This document shows positions 1-5,206 of a stretch of 5,354 nucleotides of DNA, one piece after another. Source of the DNA: Rhodospira sp. (GTDB taxonomy: Bacteria > Pseudomonadota > Alphaproteobacteria > Rhodospirillales > Rhodospirillaceae). Below the pieces are notes generated by a model, which saw only the letters and a program-made list of their open reading frames with translations, was not told the origin of the DNA and ran no database searches. The DNA lies in assembly GCA_028277295.1 (NCBI GenBank), contig JANQGN010000693.1:1-5354 (forward strand), read 5' to 3'. The first letter of the stretch is position 1. The number at the start of each line of letters is the position of its first letter. The translations under genes and the position numbers were made by a program.

Positions 1-15
1 CTTTCCGGACGGGCT

Positions 16-555
16 CTAGTCCTCGGCGGGAGTCAAGGCCGCGATCAGGTCCGCGTGATCCGGATGGGCGATCGTCAGCGCTCCGCGCCGCCCATGTTCG
101 TAGTCGACGAACTCGAAACCCGGCGCCACGGTACAGCCCAATAAGGCCCAGCGGCCGCCGTTCACAAGCCGCGCCCCTTGCCACGTCCCACGTGGCACCA
201 GCACCTGCGGCCTGTGACCGGTCCCAAGGTCGGAACCGATCGTGACCACGGTGGCGCGGCCGTCCGGATGCAGGTGCAACTGCTCGACCGGGTCGCCTGC
301 GTAATGGTGGAACACTTCATCGCTGCCCAGGCGGTGCAGGGCGGACACCGTCTCCGGCGTCAGCAGATAATAGATGGCCGTTCCAAAACAGCGGGCCGCG
401 CCGCCGTAACGCGCCGGCAGGGCATCACCCGGCAGCGCTTCATCACAGCGATAACATTCGCGAAAGTAGCCCCCCTCCTCCGGATGCGGGATGAGTCCCA
501 GATGATCGATGACCTCCTGGGCCGACAGCATGTCGATTGGGCGCGACATCATCAT
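16..555 (-). CDS. DUF985-type cupin superfamily protein
   Basis: A 179-residue protein matching the DUF985 (Cupin_5) family, which includes yeast YML079w. Family-like segments are the N-terminal stretch 'LIPHPEEGGYFRE' (residues 21-33), 'GTAIYYLL' (58-65), 'HRLGSDEVFHHYAGD' (74-88), 'LHLHPDG' (93-99), 'VPRGTWQGA' (120-128) and 'GCTVAPGFEFVDYE' (140-153). Histidines and glutamates in 74-96 lie where cupins bind metal or small ligands. The length is typical of the family. No signal peptide or membrane segment is seen, so it is probably cytosolic. The biochemical role of this family is not established; a sugar or nucleotide-derivative ligand is only a guess. I chose the ATG at 555 because AAGGA lies 7 bases upstream. 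An in-frame ATG at 582 would add nine residues but has no ribosome binding site. The gene is divergent from its right-hand neighbour, and nothing here links it to the cobalt operon. Confidence 0.9.
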   Translation of the reverse strand: MMMSRPIDMLSAQEVIDHLGLIPHPEEGGYFRECYRCDEALPGDALPARYGGAARCFGTAIYYLLTPETVSALHRLGSDEVFHHYAGDPVEQLHLHPDGRATVVTIGSDLGTGHRPQVLVPRGTWQGARLVNGGRWALLGCTVAPGFEFVDYEHGRRGALTIAHPDHADLIAALTPAED

Positions 556-562
556 GGCGGGG

Positions 563-567
563 TCCTT
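563..567 (-). promoter_or_regulatory. Ribosome binding site of the cupin gene
   Basis: On the minus strand the sequence reads AAAGGA, then a 7-base spacer, then three consecutive ATG codons (555, 552, 549). This Shine-Dalgarno match decides the start of the cupin at 555 over the upstream ATG at 582. Confidence 0.6.
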
Positions 568-582
568 TGCGTAAGGGATCAT

Positions 583-853
583 TCACCAGGGCCGTGGCAC
601 CCTGACAGCGACTCGGTCGGGCATCAGTATGCCGTATGCGCCTCCAACGCCTCAAAGGCCAGCACCCCTTCCGCGATCGTCGATCGGACCCGGCCGGCTC
701 CCCTTGACACACCGAGGCATCAAGACCAGCAACCAGCCCCCGGCGTGACGTTGACAAGACATGTTCTCTCGCCGCGGGCTTGCCCATCGCGCCGCCGGGC
801 GCCCCACCGCCGGCCCTGGCCGGGTTGTCGTTCCCTTCCGGATACCATGTTCG
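583..853. other. Divergent intergenic region between the cupin and GIY-YIG-like genes
   Basis: This 271-base stretch has no convincing gene and should hold promoters for both flanking genes. Two perfect TTGACA hexamers lie on the plus strand (704-709 and 751-756) and could be -35 elements for the rightward gene, but I see no good -10 hexamer 16-18 bases after either. No clear operator palindrome or terminator is visible. Confidence 0.4.
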
Positions 854-1282
854 ATGTCGTTCTTTTCGTTCATGTTTGGCGACGAAAACAAGCCCCCGCC
901 CGATCCCTATTGGCAGCGCGACGATCGGGGGCGCTTCGTTCGCCTGTTGGCATTGCATCCGCACCGCAAGGACTTGGCGCGGCGCGGCGGTGTGTTCGTG
1001 GTCTTCCATGGCGGCGTCCAGCCGGGGTGGGTCTATGTGGGCAGCGCCGCCGACCTGGGCGCCGCCGTGGCCCGCCTGCAGGATCACCATGCACTCTCGA
1101 CCCTGGAGGCCCGGGGCGGCTTGTTCTTCACCTGGGCCTACATCAAGCCCGACAAGCGCAATGGAGTCGTGGCCTACCTGCGAACGCGCATGAAGGCGGA
1201 GTTCGACGCCCCAGACCTCGATCAGGCGCTTGGCTGCGCGCCGAAGGGCGCCCATCCCCAGCCGGTTCAGTTGCCGGGCTAG
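854..1282 (+). CDS. Small hypothetical protein, GIY-YIG-like domain (tentative)
   Basis: A 142-residue protein of unknown function. Residues 46-63 read as a possible GIY-YIG pair: 'GVF' at 46-48 ('GGVFVVFHGG') and 'YVG' at 61-63 ('GWVYVGSAADL'). R74 and H78 follow in 'AVARLQDHH', roughly where an arginine and histidine occur in that fold. A further strand 'FFTWAYI' (91-97) precedes a helix 'NGVVAYLRTRMK' (103-114). The region resembles small stand-alone proteins I recall with 'GVYV.WHGG...VGQG..RL' and 'TWA.V....GVE.YL' segments, but I could not search for them. The glutamate expected in the last helix of active GIY-YIG nucleases is not evident here, so activity is doubtful. The N-terminus (1-25) is proline-rich and probably flexible. 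The ATG at 854 starts the protein-like sequence; there is no good Shine-Dalgarno upstream. An in-frame ATG at 761 adds an unconvincing Arg/Gly/Pro-rich extension. It has no signal peptide and appears monocistronic. Confidence 0.7.
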   Translation: MSFFSFMFGDENKPPPDPYWQRDDRGRFVRLLALHPHRKDLARRGGVFVVFHGGVQPGWVYVGSAADLGAAVARLQDHHALSTLEARGGLFFTWAYIKPDKRNGVVAYLRTRMKAEFDAPDLDQALGCAPKGAHPQPVQLPG

Positions 1283-1287
1283 AGACA

Positions 1288-1332
1288 AGCAAATCCCGAG
1301 CAATCCGGAACGGATCGCGACGACGATTTGCT
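1288..1332 (+). terminator. Hairpin directly after the GIY-YIG-like gene, possible terminator
   Basis: Arms AGCAAATC (1288-1295) and GATTTGCT (1325-1332) are perfectly complementary. Inside the loop sits a second stem, ATCCG (1303-1307) with CGGAT (1311-1315) around GAA. It begins 6 bases after the stop codon. No U-run follows on the plus strand, so it may be a weak or Rho-assisted terminator, or an mRNA-stabilising structure. Confidence 0.35.
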
Positions 1333-1340
1333 CAGAGTTC

Positions 1341-1386
1341 AAAAAAAGAGCATGTCGCTTAAACCCGATGGGTCGCGACATGCTCT
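1341..1386 (-). terminator. Rho-independent terminator, minus strand
   Basis: A perfect 12-bp stem (1347-1358 with 1375-1386, arm AGAGCATGTCGC) encloses a 16-base loop that itself can pair ACCC with GGGT. On the minus strand it is followed at once by a run of seven U (complement of the A-run 1341-1347). It is oriented to stop leftward transcripts, either read-through from the cobalt operon whose last codon is 385 bases away, or a separate small transcript from within 1387-1770. On the plus strand no U-run follows the stem. Confidence 0.85.
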
Positions 1387-1406
1387 CAAGGCCGTCTTAG
1401 TCCAGG

Positions 1407-1469
1407 TCAGGGATAAGGAAAGAAGCCACCGTCCAGAATCGGGGCGTCCGGCAAGGACCGATCACGCAT
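1407..1469 (-). CDS. Possible 20-residue micro-ORF ahead of the terminator
   Basis: On the minus strand an ATG at 1469 opens 20 codons ending in TGA (1409-1407), 20 bases before the terminator stem. The predicted peptide starts MRDRSLPDAP and ends in an aromatic/proline tail (GGFFPYP). There is an in-frame stop shortly upstream and only a weak GA-rich sequence in front of the ATG. Third-position GC is not as high as in the neighbouring genes. It may well be a chance frame. I recognise no family. It is listed because of its position between a long non-coding stretch and a strong terminator. Confidence 0.15.
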   Translation of the reverse strand: MRDRSLPDAPILDGGFFPYP

Positions 1470-1632
1470 ACACCGGTCACTCAGACATCACGCTTCACAC
1501 ACTACTGTTCACAAATTGGCCTCGCGACACGCCCCGCCGTCGGACTATCACGACACGCACCGGCGTTCCCTGCCACACACTTCAGGCCGGCGCCGGTCGG
1601 GCCGTTATCCAACTGACCGGTCCAGTGTATCA

Positions 1633-1658
1633 GCGCACCTGGTGCGGATCAGGTGCGC
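1633..1658 (-). repeat. Perfect 9-bp inverted repeat downstream of cbiO
   Basis: GCGCACCTG (1633-1641) and CAGGTGCGC (1650-1658) form a 9-bp stem with an 8-base loop, 113 bases after the cbiO stop. No U-run follows on either strand, so it is more likely an RNA 3'-end-protecting hairpin or Rho-associated structure than an intrinsic terminator. A protein-binding site is possible. Confidence 0.4.
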
Positions 1659-1770
1659 ATCCGACCGAGTCCGGCGGTCCATCGGGCAACACCGAAGGGC
1701 GCATGCCGGCCCGGGACCTGCCCACGGCCGGACTCTCGAAAGGCGGACCCGCGTCGCGCCCCGCCAAGGC

Positions 1771-2469
1771 TCAGGCACCCGCGCCCAGGCTGGTCCTCGC
1801 GTGCTGGCAGACAGGGCGCGACGTGACCAGCCGGCCTTGATGCAGACGGAGGGTCCGGGTCGCGATCCGGCGCCGAAAGTGGGGATCGTGGGAGATAACA
1901 ACCATCGCCTGGGGCAGATCCAGAAGGATCTCGGTCAGACGCACGGTGGTGTCTTCGTCCAGACCATTGGTGGGCTCGTCGAGCAGCAGGACCTCGGGCT
2001 CCATGGCGAGCACGCAGGCCAACGACACCAATCGTTTTTCCCCTCCCGACAGCTTGTGTGTGATCCGGTCGCGGAAGCCGTCCAACCCCACCTGGGTCAA
2101 CACGCGGTCCACCACCGCAAGGACCTCGGCCCGCCCCAGGCCCAGATTGAGGGGACCGAAGGCCACGTCCTCGGCCACGGTCGGGCAGAACAACTGATCG
2201 TCCGGGTCCTGGAACACATAGCCGGCGCGGCGGCGCACCTCGTGAAAGTCGGCCTCGAGCCGGCGTTCGACGCCGAATGCAACGACTCGGCCCGCCTGCG
2301 GCCGCAACAGGCCCACCAGAATTTGCAGGAGCGTGCTCTTGCCGGCACCGTTCGGCCCGGTGATCGCGAGACGCTCGCCCACCGCCAGGGTCATCGCCGC
2401 CCCGGTCAGCACGGGCGGCCGATGCGGGTAGGCGAAGCAAAGATCGTCAACCTCAAGCAAGACCGACAT
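1771..2469 (-). CDS. cbiO: Cobalt/nickel ECF transporter ATP-binding subunit CbiO
   Basis: A 232-residue ABC ATPase that powers metal uptake from the cytoplasmic face together with CbiQ. All nucleotide-binding elements are intact: A-loop tyrosine Y14 ('CFAYP'), Walker A 'GPNGAGKST' (38-46), Q-loop Q87 within 'VFQDPDDQLF' (a stretch characteristic of CbiO/EcfA-type ATPases), signature 'LSGGEKR' (140-146), Walker B 'VLLLDEP' (160-166), D-loop 'GLD' (169-171) and H-loop 'SHD' (H194). Length is slightly short for the family and there is a divergent tail after about residue 213. The likely start is the ATG at 2469 (MSVLLEV), 17 bases inside the end of cbiQ. An in-frame ATG at 2478 would add three residues. 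The overlap implies translational coupling. It is the last gene of the operon. With a single ATPase gene present, CbiO presumably works as a homodimer. Confidence 0.95.
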   Translation of the reverse strand: MSVLLEVDDLCFAYPHRPPVLTGAAMTLAVGERLAITGPNGAGKSTLLQILVGLLRPQAGRVVAFGVERRLEADFHEVRRRAGYVFQDPDDQLFCPTVAEDVAFGPLNLGLGRAEVLAVVDRVLTQVGLDGFRDRITHKLSGGEKRLVSLACVLAMEPEVLLLDEPTNGLDEDTTVRLTEILLDLPQAMVVISHDPHFRRRIATRTLRLHQGRLVTSRPVCQHARTSLGAGA

Positions 2470-3280
2470 ACAAGGCATCCACTGTCACAAGCAGGCCGAG
2501 ACTGGCCAGCAGCATCAGCGCGAACAGCGCGTCCCGCCGACAATAGCGCAGGTCGTCCAGAAGCATCAGACGCCCGGTGAACCCCCGGCACTTCATGGCC
2601 TGAAGGATCCGCTCCGAGCGTTCCATGGCACGCACCAGCAGCATGCCAATCAGATAGCCGAGACTGCGCAAGGTGTGGCCGTTGGTGCGGGGGCGAAAGC
2701 CACGGGCCTTCATGGCGCGGCGAAGGCGCCGATACTGGTCCTCGACCACGGCGATATAGCGCACGGTGAACAGCAGCAGATGCACCAGGCTTTCCGGACA
2801 CCGCAGCCGGGCCAGGGCGTGACCCAGGGTGGTGGGTTCCATGGACCCCACCAGCGACAGCAGCATGAGCACGACGGCGTTGGCCTTCAGGGCGATGGCG
2901 GCGGCCCGCTCCAGCCCGGCCCAGGACGCCGGCCAGCCGAACACCGAGAACGCCGGCTCGCCGGGCACGGTGAACGGCAACAACACCAGCATGACCAGGA
3001 TGAACCCATCCATCATGGCCACGCGCCTCAGGGTCGGTCCGGCCGGCAGTCGCGCCGCCGCCAGCGCCCCGGCCGCCAGCGCCAGCGCCAGCAGCAACGC
3101 GATCAGACTGGACAGCGCCACGGTCACGACGGCGAAGGCCACGGCGCCGAGAATCCGGGCGCGCGGATCGAGCGACCCGATCCCACGGCCGTCCGATCTG
3201 TCCCGACCAGCCCAGTCCAGGGCGCCCGGTGCCACCGGGGCGCGCGCCCCCGCGCCGGTGCCCTGCAAACGATGGCTCAT
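2453..3280 (-). CDS. cbiQ: Cobalt/nickel ECF transporter transmembrane coupling subunit CbiQ
   Basis: A 275-residue inner-membrane protein that couples CbiO ATP hydrolysis to the metal-binding CbiM subunit. Hydrophobic segments lie at about 43-78 (long, probably two helices), 89-104, 127-146, 165-180, 206-217 and 251-273. The two cytoplasmic coupling motifs typical of CbiQ/EcfT are present and intact: 'AMKARGF' (189-195) and 'AMKCRGF' (228-234), each with the Ala-Arg-Gly or Cys-Arg-Gly core that contacts the ATPase. The family region begins around 'LDPRARIL' (37-44). The first 35 residues are Gly/Ala/Arg-rich and look poorly conserved, so the true start could be later, but the ATG at 3280 overlaps the preceding stop as ATGA, a typical coupled junction. 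It is the third gene of the operon and overlaps cbiO at its 3' end. Confidence 0.95.
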   Translation of the reverse strand: MSHRLQGTGAGARAPVAPGALDWAGRDRSDGRGIGSLDPRARILGAVAFAVVTVALSSLIALLLALALAAGALAAARLPAGPTLRRVAMMDGFILVMLVLLPFTVPGEPAFSVFGWPASWAGLERAAAIALKANAVVLMLLSLVGSMEPTTLGHALARLRCPESLVHLLLFTVRYIAVVEDQYRRLRRAMKARGFRPRTNGHTLRSLGYLIGMLLVRAMERSERILQAMKCRGFTGRLMLLDDLRYCRRDALFALMLLASLGLLVTVDALYVGLA

Positions 3281-3921
3281 GCGTCGGGCCGGCGCTGGCG
3301 TCGGGCCAGCAGAAAGAACGCCAATCCGAACACGCCGAGAATGTAGCCAATGCCGCCCAGCACCGTCTGCAGGTCATGCTGCTCCTTGTAGGCCGCGATC
3401 TCGCGGCGCAACGGGCGGACCTCATTGCGCACCGCCTCGGCGATCATCTCACGCACGACGCTCGGCGGGGCGGCGACGGGAAGCACCGTCCCGTCAGAGG
3501 GAATAGCGCCAGGTGCTGCCGCGAGGCTGGTCTCCACGACCGTCCCCGCGCCACGCGCGACGCTGGCCGGCAGGTCGTCCACCGCCAGGGTGACCGCCGC
3601 CACGTGCCCGGCGCCCAGATCGGCCTTAAACACATGCGGCACGGCCTGGGTCGGGGTGAAGACGAAAAAGCCGTCGGCGTCGGTGCGTGTCTCGCCCAGC
3701 GTGTTGCCGTCCGTGTCCAACACATTGACCACGGTATCGACGGCCATATCCCCATTGGAGAATCCCAGTTCACCCTCGATCACATCACCAGCGGCGTAGG
3801 CGGAGAGAACCACCTTGTGGGCCAGCGCCGGGGGCGCGGCCAGCCCGGCGACGAGGGCGACAATCAGCAGGGCGACCACGATCGATTGAACGGGCTTGGT
3901 CATGACTCGAACATCCCTCAT
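3277..3921 (-). CDS. nikL: NikL/CbiL-like periplasmic accessory subunit of the cobalt/nickel importer
   Basis: A 214-residue protein with an N-terminal signal sequence (about residues 7-34, hydrophobic core 'SIVVALLIVALVAGLA') and a probable cleavage after 'PALA', which leaves histidine 35 ('HKVVLSAYAAGDVIEGELGFSNG') as the first mature residue. Residues 35-120 look like a beta-rich carboxypeptidase-regulatory-like domain ('VLDTDGNTLGETRTDADGFF'). An Ala/Pro-rich linker follows, then a likely coiled-coil (about 155-183) and one C-terminal transmembrane helix, 'VLGGIGYILGVFGLAFFLL' (187-205), ending in a basic tail. This layout and the 'LGGIGYILG' segment fit NikL, sometimes annotated CbiL, an extra subunit of Ni/Co ECF systems that lack CbiN. 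It probably assists metal delivery to or loading of CbiM at the outer face; the exact mechanism is not settled. ATG 3921 overlaps the cbiM stop (TGATG). The alternative ATG 3903 has GAGGG 11 bases upstream and gives a more ordinary signal peptide. Confidence 0.85.
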   Translation of the reverse strand: MRDVRVMTKPVQSIVVALLIVALVAGLAAPPALAHKVVLSAYAAGDVIEGELGFSNGDMAVDTVVNVLDTDGNTLGETRTDADGFFVFTPTQAVPHVFKADLGAGHVAAVTLAVDDLPASVARGAGTVVETSLAAAPGAIPSDGTVLPVAAPPSVVREMIAEAVRNEVRPLRREIAAYKEQHDLQTVLGGIGYILGVFGLAFFLLARRQRRPDA

Positions 3922-4544
3922 CAGGCCGCGCGGGGTGGCGTGGCCAAAGTGCCGAACAGGTCCGGCTTGACACGATGGATCAGCGTGACGGCGGCGGCGC
4001 AGACCAGACCCTCGATCACGGCCACCGGCAGATGGGCCACAACCACCAGCTTGGCGGCGGGCAGGAATTCATCGCCCGACAGCCAGAGGACCAGGGCCAC
4101 CTGGAGAGCCGTCAGGATAATGGCCAGCGCCCCGGCGATCAGCCCCATCACGGCCGCCACCCGGGCGTCGGACCGCGTCACCCCCCGGCGGCAGAGCAGC
4201 CACACCAGCACCGCCGGCAGAGCGATGTTGAGCGTGTTCACGCCCAGCACCGTCAGGCCGCCGAAGCCAAAGAAAACCGCCTGCAACACCAGGCCGACGA
4301 ACAAGGCGGGAAAGGCGGCCCACCCCAACACCAGCCCGGCGAGACCGTTCATGATCAGGTGAACGCTCGATGGGCCAATGGGCACGTGCACCAACGCGGC
4401 GACGAAGAAGGTGGCGCTGAGCACCCCGGCGGCCGGAATCCGCTCCAGGGTCAGGGAGCGCAGCCCCAGGGCAATTCCCCCCACGGCCAGGGCGGTTCCG
4501 CCGATGACGACGGCGGGGCTCAAGGCTCCGTCCACGATATGCAT
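3921..4544 (-). CDS. cbiM: Cobalt/nickel ECF transporter substrate-specific membrane subunit CbiM
   Basis: A 207-residue integral membrane S-component that binds the metal ion. It begins with the diagnostic 'MHIVDGALSP': in NikM/CbiM structures the terminal amine and His2 are metal ligands, so the start is fixed at 4544. A further conserved block, 'HVPIGPSSVHLIMNGL' (53-68), brings H53 and H62, at least one of which should complete the metal site. 'FGFGGLTVLGVNTLNIALP' (92-110) is another family block. Hydrophobic segments cover about 10-28, 38-54, 66-98, 105-118, 128-156 and 166-190. GGAGGT lies 6 bases before the ATG. It is the first gene of the operon, downstream of a cobalamin riboswitch, which favours cobalt as substrate. 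CbiM and NikM are hard to tell apart from sequence alone, so nickel transport cannot be excluded. The stop codon overlaps the start of the nikL-like gene by one base. Confidence 0.95.
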   Translation of the reverse strand: MHIVDGALSPAVVIGGTALAVGGIALGLRSLTLERIPAAGVLSATFFVAALVHVPIGPSSVHLIMNGLAGLVLGWAAFPALFVGLVLQAVFFGFGGLTVLGVNTLNIALPAVLVWLLCRRGVTRSDARVAAVMGLIAGALAIILTALQVALVLWLSGDEFLPAAKLVVVAHLPVAVIEGLVCAAAVTLIHRVKPDLFGTLATPPRAA

Positions 4545-4550
4545 GGCTGC

Positions 4551-4556
4551 ACCTCC
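4551..4556 (-). promoter_or_regulatory. Ribosome binding site of cbiM
   Basis: The minus strand reads ACCTGGAGGTGCAGCC before ATG. GGAGGT is a near-perfect Shine-Dalgarno with a 6-base spacer. It is the best ribosome binding site in the operon and the natural target if the B12 riboswitch acts on translation. Confidence 0.75.
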
Positions 4557-4559
4557 AGG

Positions 4560-4700
4560 TCAGAGACACCACCGCCTCGCCCGGCATCGGTCCGCTGGCA
4601 TGTCGCCGGGGCGGGCGATGTTGACCTCGGACGTGTCGCTGAGTTGGAAGCCGGCGCCGACGGCGGCGCGCGCAACCAGGGTGGTCTTTCGCAGAGTCAT
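4560..4700 (-). CDS. Possible 46-residue leader ORF upstream of cbiM
   Basis: On the minus strand an ATG at 4700 opens a 46-codon frame beginning MTLRKTTLVARAAVGAGF and ending ARRWCL; its TGA (4562-4560) is 15 bases before the cbiM ATG and next to the cbiM Shine-Dalgarno. Most third positions over the first 34 codons are G or C, with lower GC at second positions, which is the pattern expected of coding sequence in this genome. An in-frame ATG at 4724 would add eight residues. Neither start has a well-spaced ribosome binding site. The N-terminus is basic with a moderately hydrophobic stretch (8-19). I recognise no family, and it is not CbtB-like (no histidine motif). It may be a small gene, a translated leader controlling cbiM, or a chance frame. 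Confidence 0.35.
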   Translation of the reverse strand: MTLRKTTLVARAAVGAGFQLSDTSEVNIARPGDMPADRCRARRWCL

Positions 4701-4816
4701 GGCGGTGCGTCGCTCCCAATGCATGCGTGGCGCGGTGGCGGACTCCGCGCGCGGTCAGAGAACAGACGATCGGGGAAGTGATGGCGTCGCGAGGGGCAAA
4801 CAGGTCTGAACGCGAC

Positions 4817-4845
4817 GCGTTGGAACTGCCGCCGGCACCCAACGC
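4817..4845 (-). promoter_or_regulatory. Hairpin downstream of the B12 aptamer, candidate expression platform
   Basis: GCGTTGG (4817-4823) pairs perfectly with CCAACGC (4839-4845). Within the loop TGCC and GGCA pair around a GGC triplet (the core is the same read on either strand, complemented). It lies about 65 bases downstream of the conserved B12 box. It lacks a following U-run, so it could be an anti-terminator, a Rho-related structure or a pause hairpin. Confidence 0.3.
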
Positions 4846-4899
4846 CAGACGCACACCCCGGCGTCCGGTCGAGGTCGCGGCGCCGCTCTCCGTCGGCGT

Positions 4900-5073
4900 C
4901 ACGCATCGGCGGCAGGTCTCCTGGCTCGCGGGTCCTGGCTTCTTCGTCGCCTTCCCGAGAGACCCGCTCGGGACTCTCTCAGTGGCCATTGACGAAGGGC
5001 TCACCGCTCACAGTTGCGGGGGCAGCCACGGAGTCGGTCCCTGATGGGTACGCCTCACCGTGTTCCCTTTTCT
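4900..5073 (-). promoter_or_regulatory. Cobalamin (B12) riboswitch
   Basis: Read on the minus strand, the conserved elements of the cobalamin aptamer occur in order: GGGAACACGGTG (5067-5056), CTGCCCCCGCAACTGTGA (5025-5008), GCCACTGA (4986-4979), a variable GC-rich stem (4980-4957, GAGAG paired with CTCTC), GGGAAGGC (4956-4949), and the B12 box AGCCAGGAGACCTGCC (4926-4911). The size of about 170 bases is typical. Such RNAs bind adenosylcobalamin or related cobamides and usually repress downstream genes when ligand is present. Here the downstream operon is cbiM-nikL-cbiQ-cbiO, so cobalt uptake should fall when B12 is abundant. The ends are approximate because a closing P1 stem is not clear to me. 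Confidence 0.95.
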
Positions 5074-5075
5074 CC

Positions 5076-5206
5076 CGGGCACATGGCGCCCGGAAACCGT
5101 CGATGGCCCAAGAAAGGCGCCATTCGCCCAAGGAAGTCAAGGGCGTTCGGTCAGAGTCCAGGGCAACGGGCTCAGGTTAACGCGGGCAACGTTCCGCACG
5201 TTCGAT
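5076..5206. other. Upstream non-coding DNA, presumed promoter region of the cobalt operon
   Basis: I see no gene in either strand. The stretch contains the candidate -35 element and a small 6-bp hairpin (CCGGGC 5075-5080 with GCCCGG 5088-5093) at the boundary with the aptamer. AACGT/ACGTT occur as a short inverted pair near 5189-5203. Confidence 0.3.
5135..5140 (-). promoter_or_regulatory. Candidate -35 element for the riboswitch-cobalt operon transcript
   Basis: TTGACT on the minus strand, about 60 bases before the first conserved aptamer element, is one base off the sigma-70 -35 consensus. A matching -10 hexamer at the usual spacing is poor (only a CTTTC/TTTCTT-like stretch), so this is weak. 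Confidence 0.2.

Larger units (their letters stand above)
1387..1770 (-). other. Non-coding stretch downstream of cbiO: 3' UTR or possible small RNA
   Basis: About 385 bases separate the cbiO stop from the terminator stem. No ORF here has protein-like composition; frames that cross it are echoes of cbiO in other phases. It holds the 1633-1658 hairpin and the micro-ORF at 1407-1469. Either the operon has a long 3' untranslated region, or a separate leftward small RNA starts inside and ends at the terminator. I could not match it to 6S, tmRNA or SRP RNA by eye, and I see no clear promoter. Confidence 0.35.
4545..4899 (-). other. Long leader between riboswitch aptamer and cbiM
   Basis: About 355 bases separate the end of the B12 aptamer from cbiM. 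It contains a strong hairpin near the aptamer (4817-4845), the possible 46-codon ORF (4560-4700) and the cbiM ribosome binding site. I see no U-run that would make a classical intrinsic terminator and no sequence near the start codon obviously complementary to the Shine-Dalgarno, so the expression platform is not evident. Confidence 0.5.

Noticed and set aside
761..853. N-terminal extension of the GIY-YIG-like protein from the ATG at 761
   Set aside because: The added 31 residues are Arg/Gly/Pro-rich with no ribosome binding site; protein-like sequence begins at 854.
178..1362. Long plus-strand open frame (about 394 codons) over the cupin gene and beyond
   Set aside because: It runs antisense to the cupin and out of frame with the 854-1282 gene, is Arg/Pro-rich without any family motif, and is open only because of high GC.
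443..1381. Long minus-strand open frame antisense to the GIY-YIG-like gene
   Set aside because: Low-complexity Gly/Arg/Ala composition with no recognisable domain; its end coincides with part of the cupin in another phase.
1341..1386. Reading the strong hairpin as the terminator of the plus-strand gene
   Set aside because: The run of A precedes the stem on the plus strand and no T-run follows it, so its polarity is leftward.
1387..1650. Match to a known structural RNA (6S, tmRNA or SRP RNA)
   Set aside because: I could not find their conserved sequence elements by eye; only the terminator supports a transcript.
1516..2580. Plus-strand open frame antisense to cbiO
   Set aside because: Mirrors cbiO codons; the sense strand has all ABC ATPase motifs.
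2406..3425. Minus-strand open frame overlapping cbiQ in another phase
   Set aside because: Arg/Gly-rich with no motifs, whereas the cbiQ phase has both coupling motifs and membrane helices.
3229..4362. Plus-strand open frame antisense to nikL-like and cbiM genes
   Set aside because: Gln/His/Arg-rich shadow translation with no family similarity; the sense-strand genes are unambiguous.
4069..5004. Minus-strand open frame crossing the riboswitch and most of cbiM
   Set aside because: It translates through the conserved RNA aptamer and out of phase with cbiM; no protein-like features.
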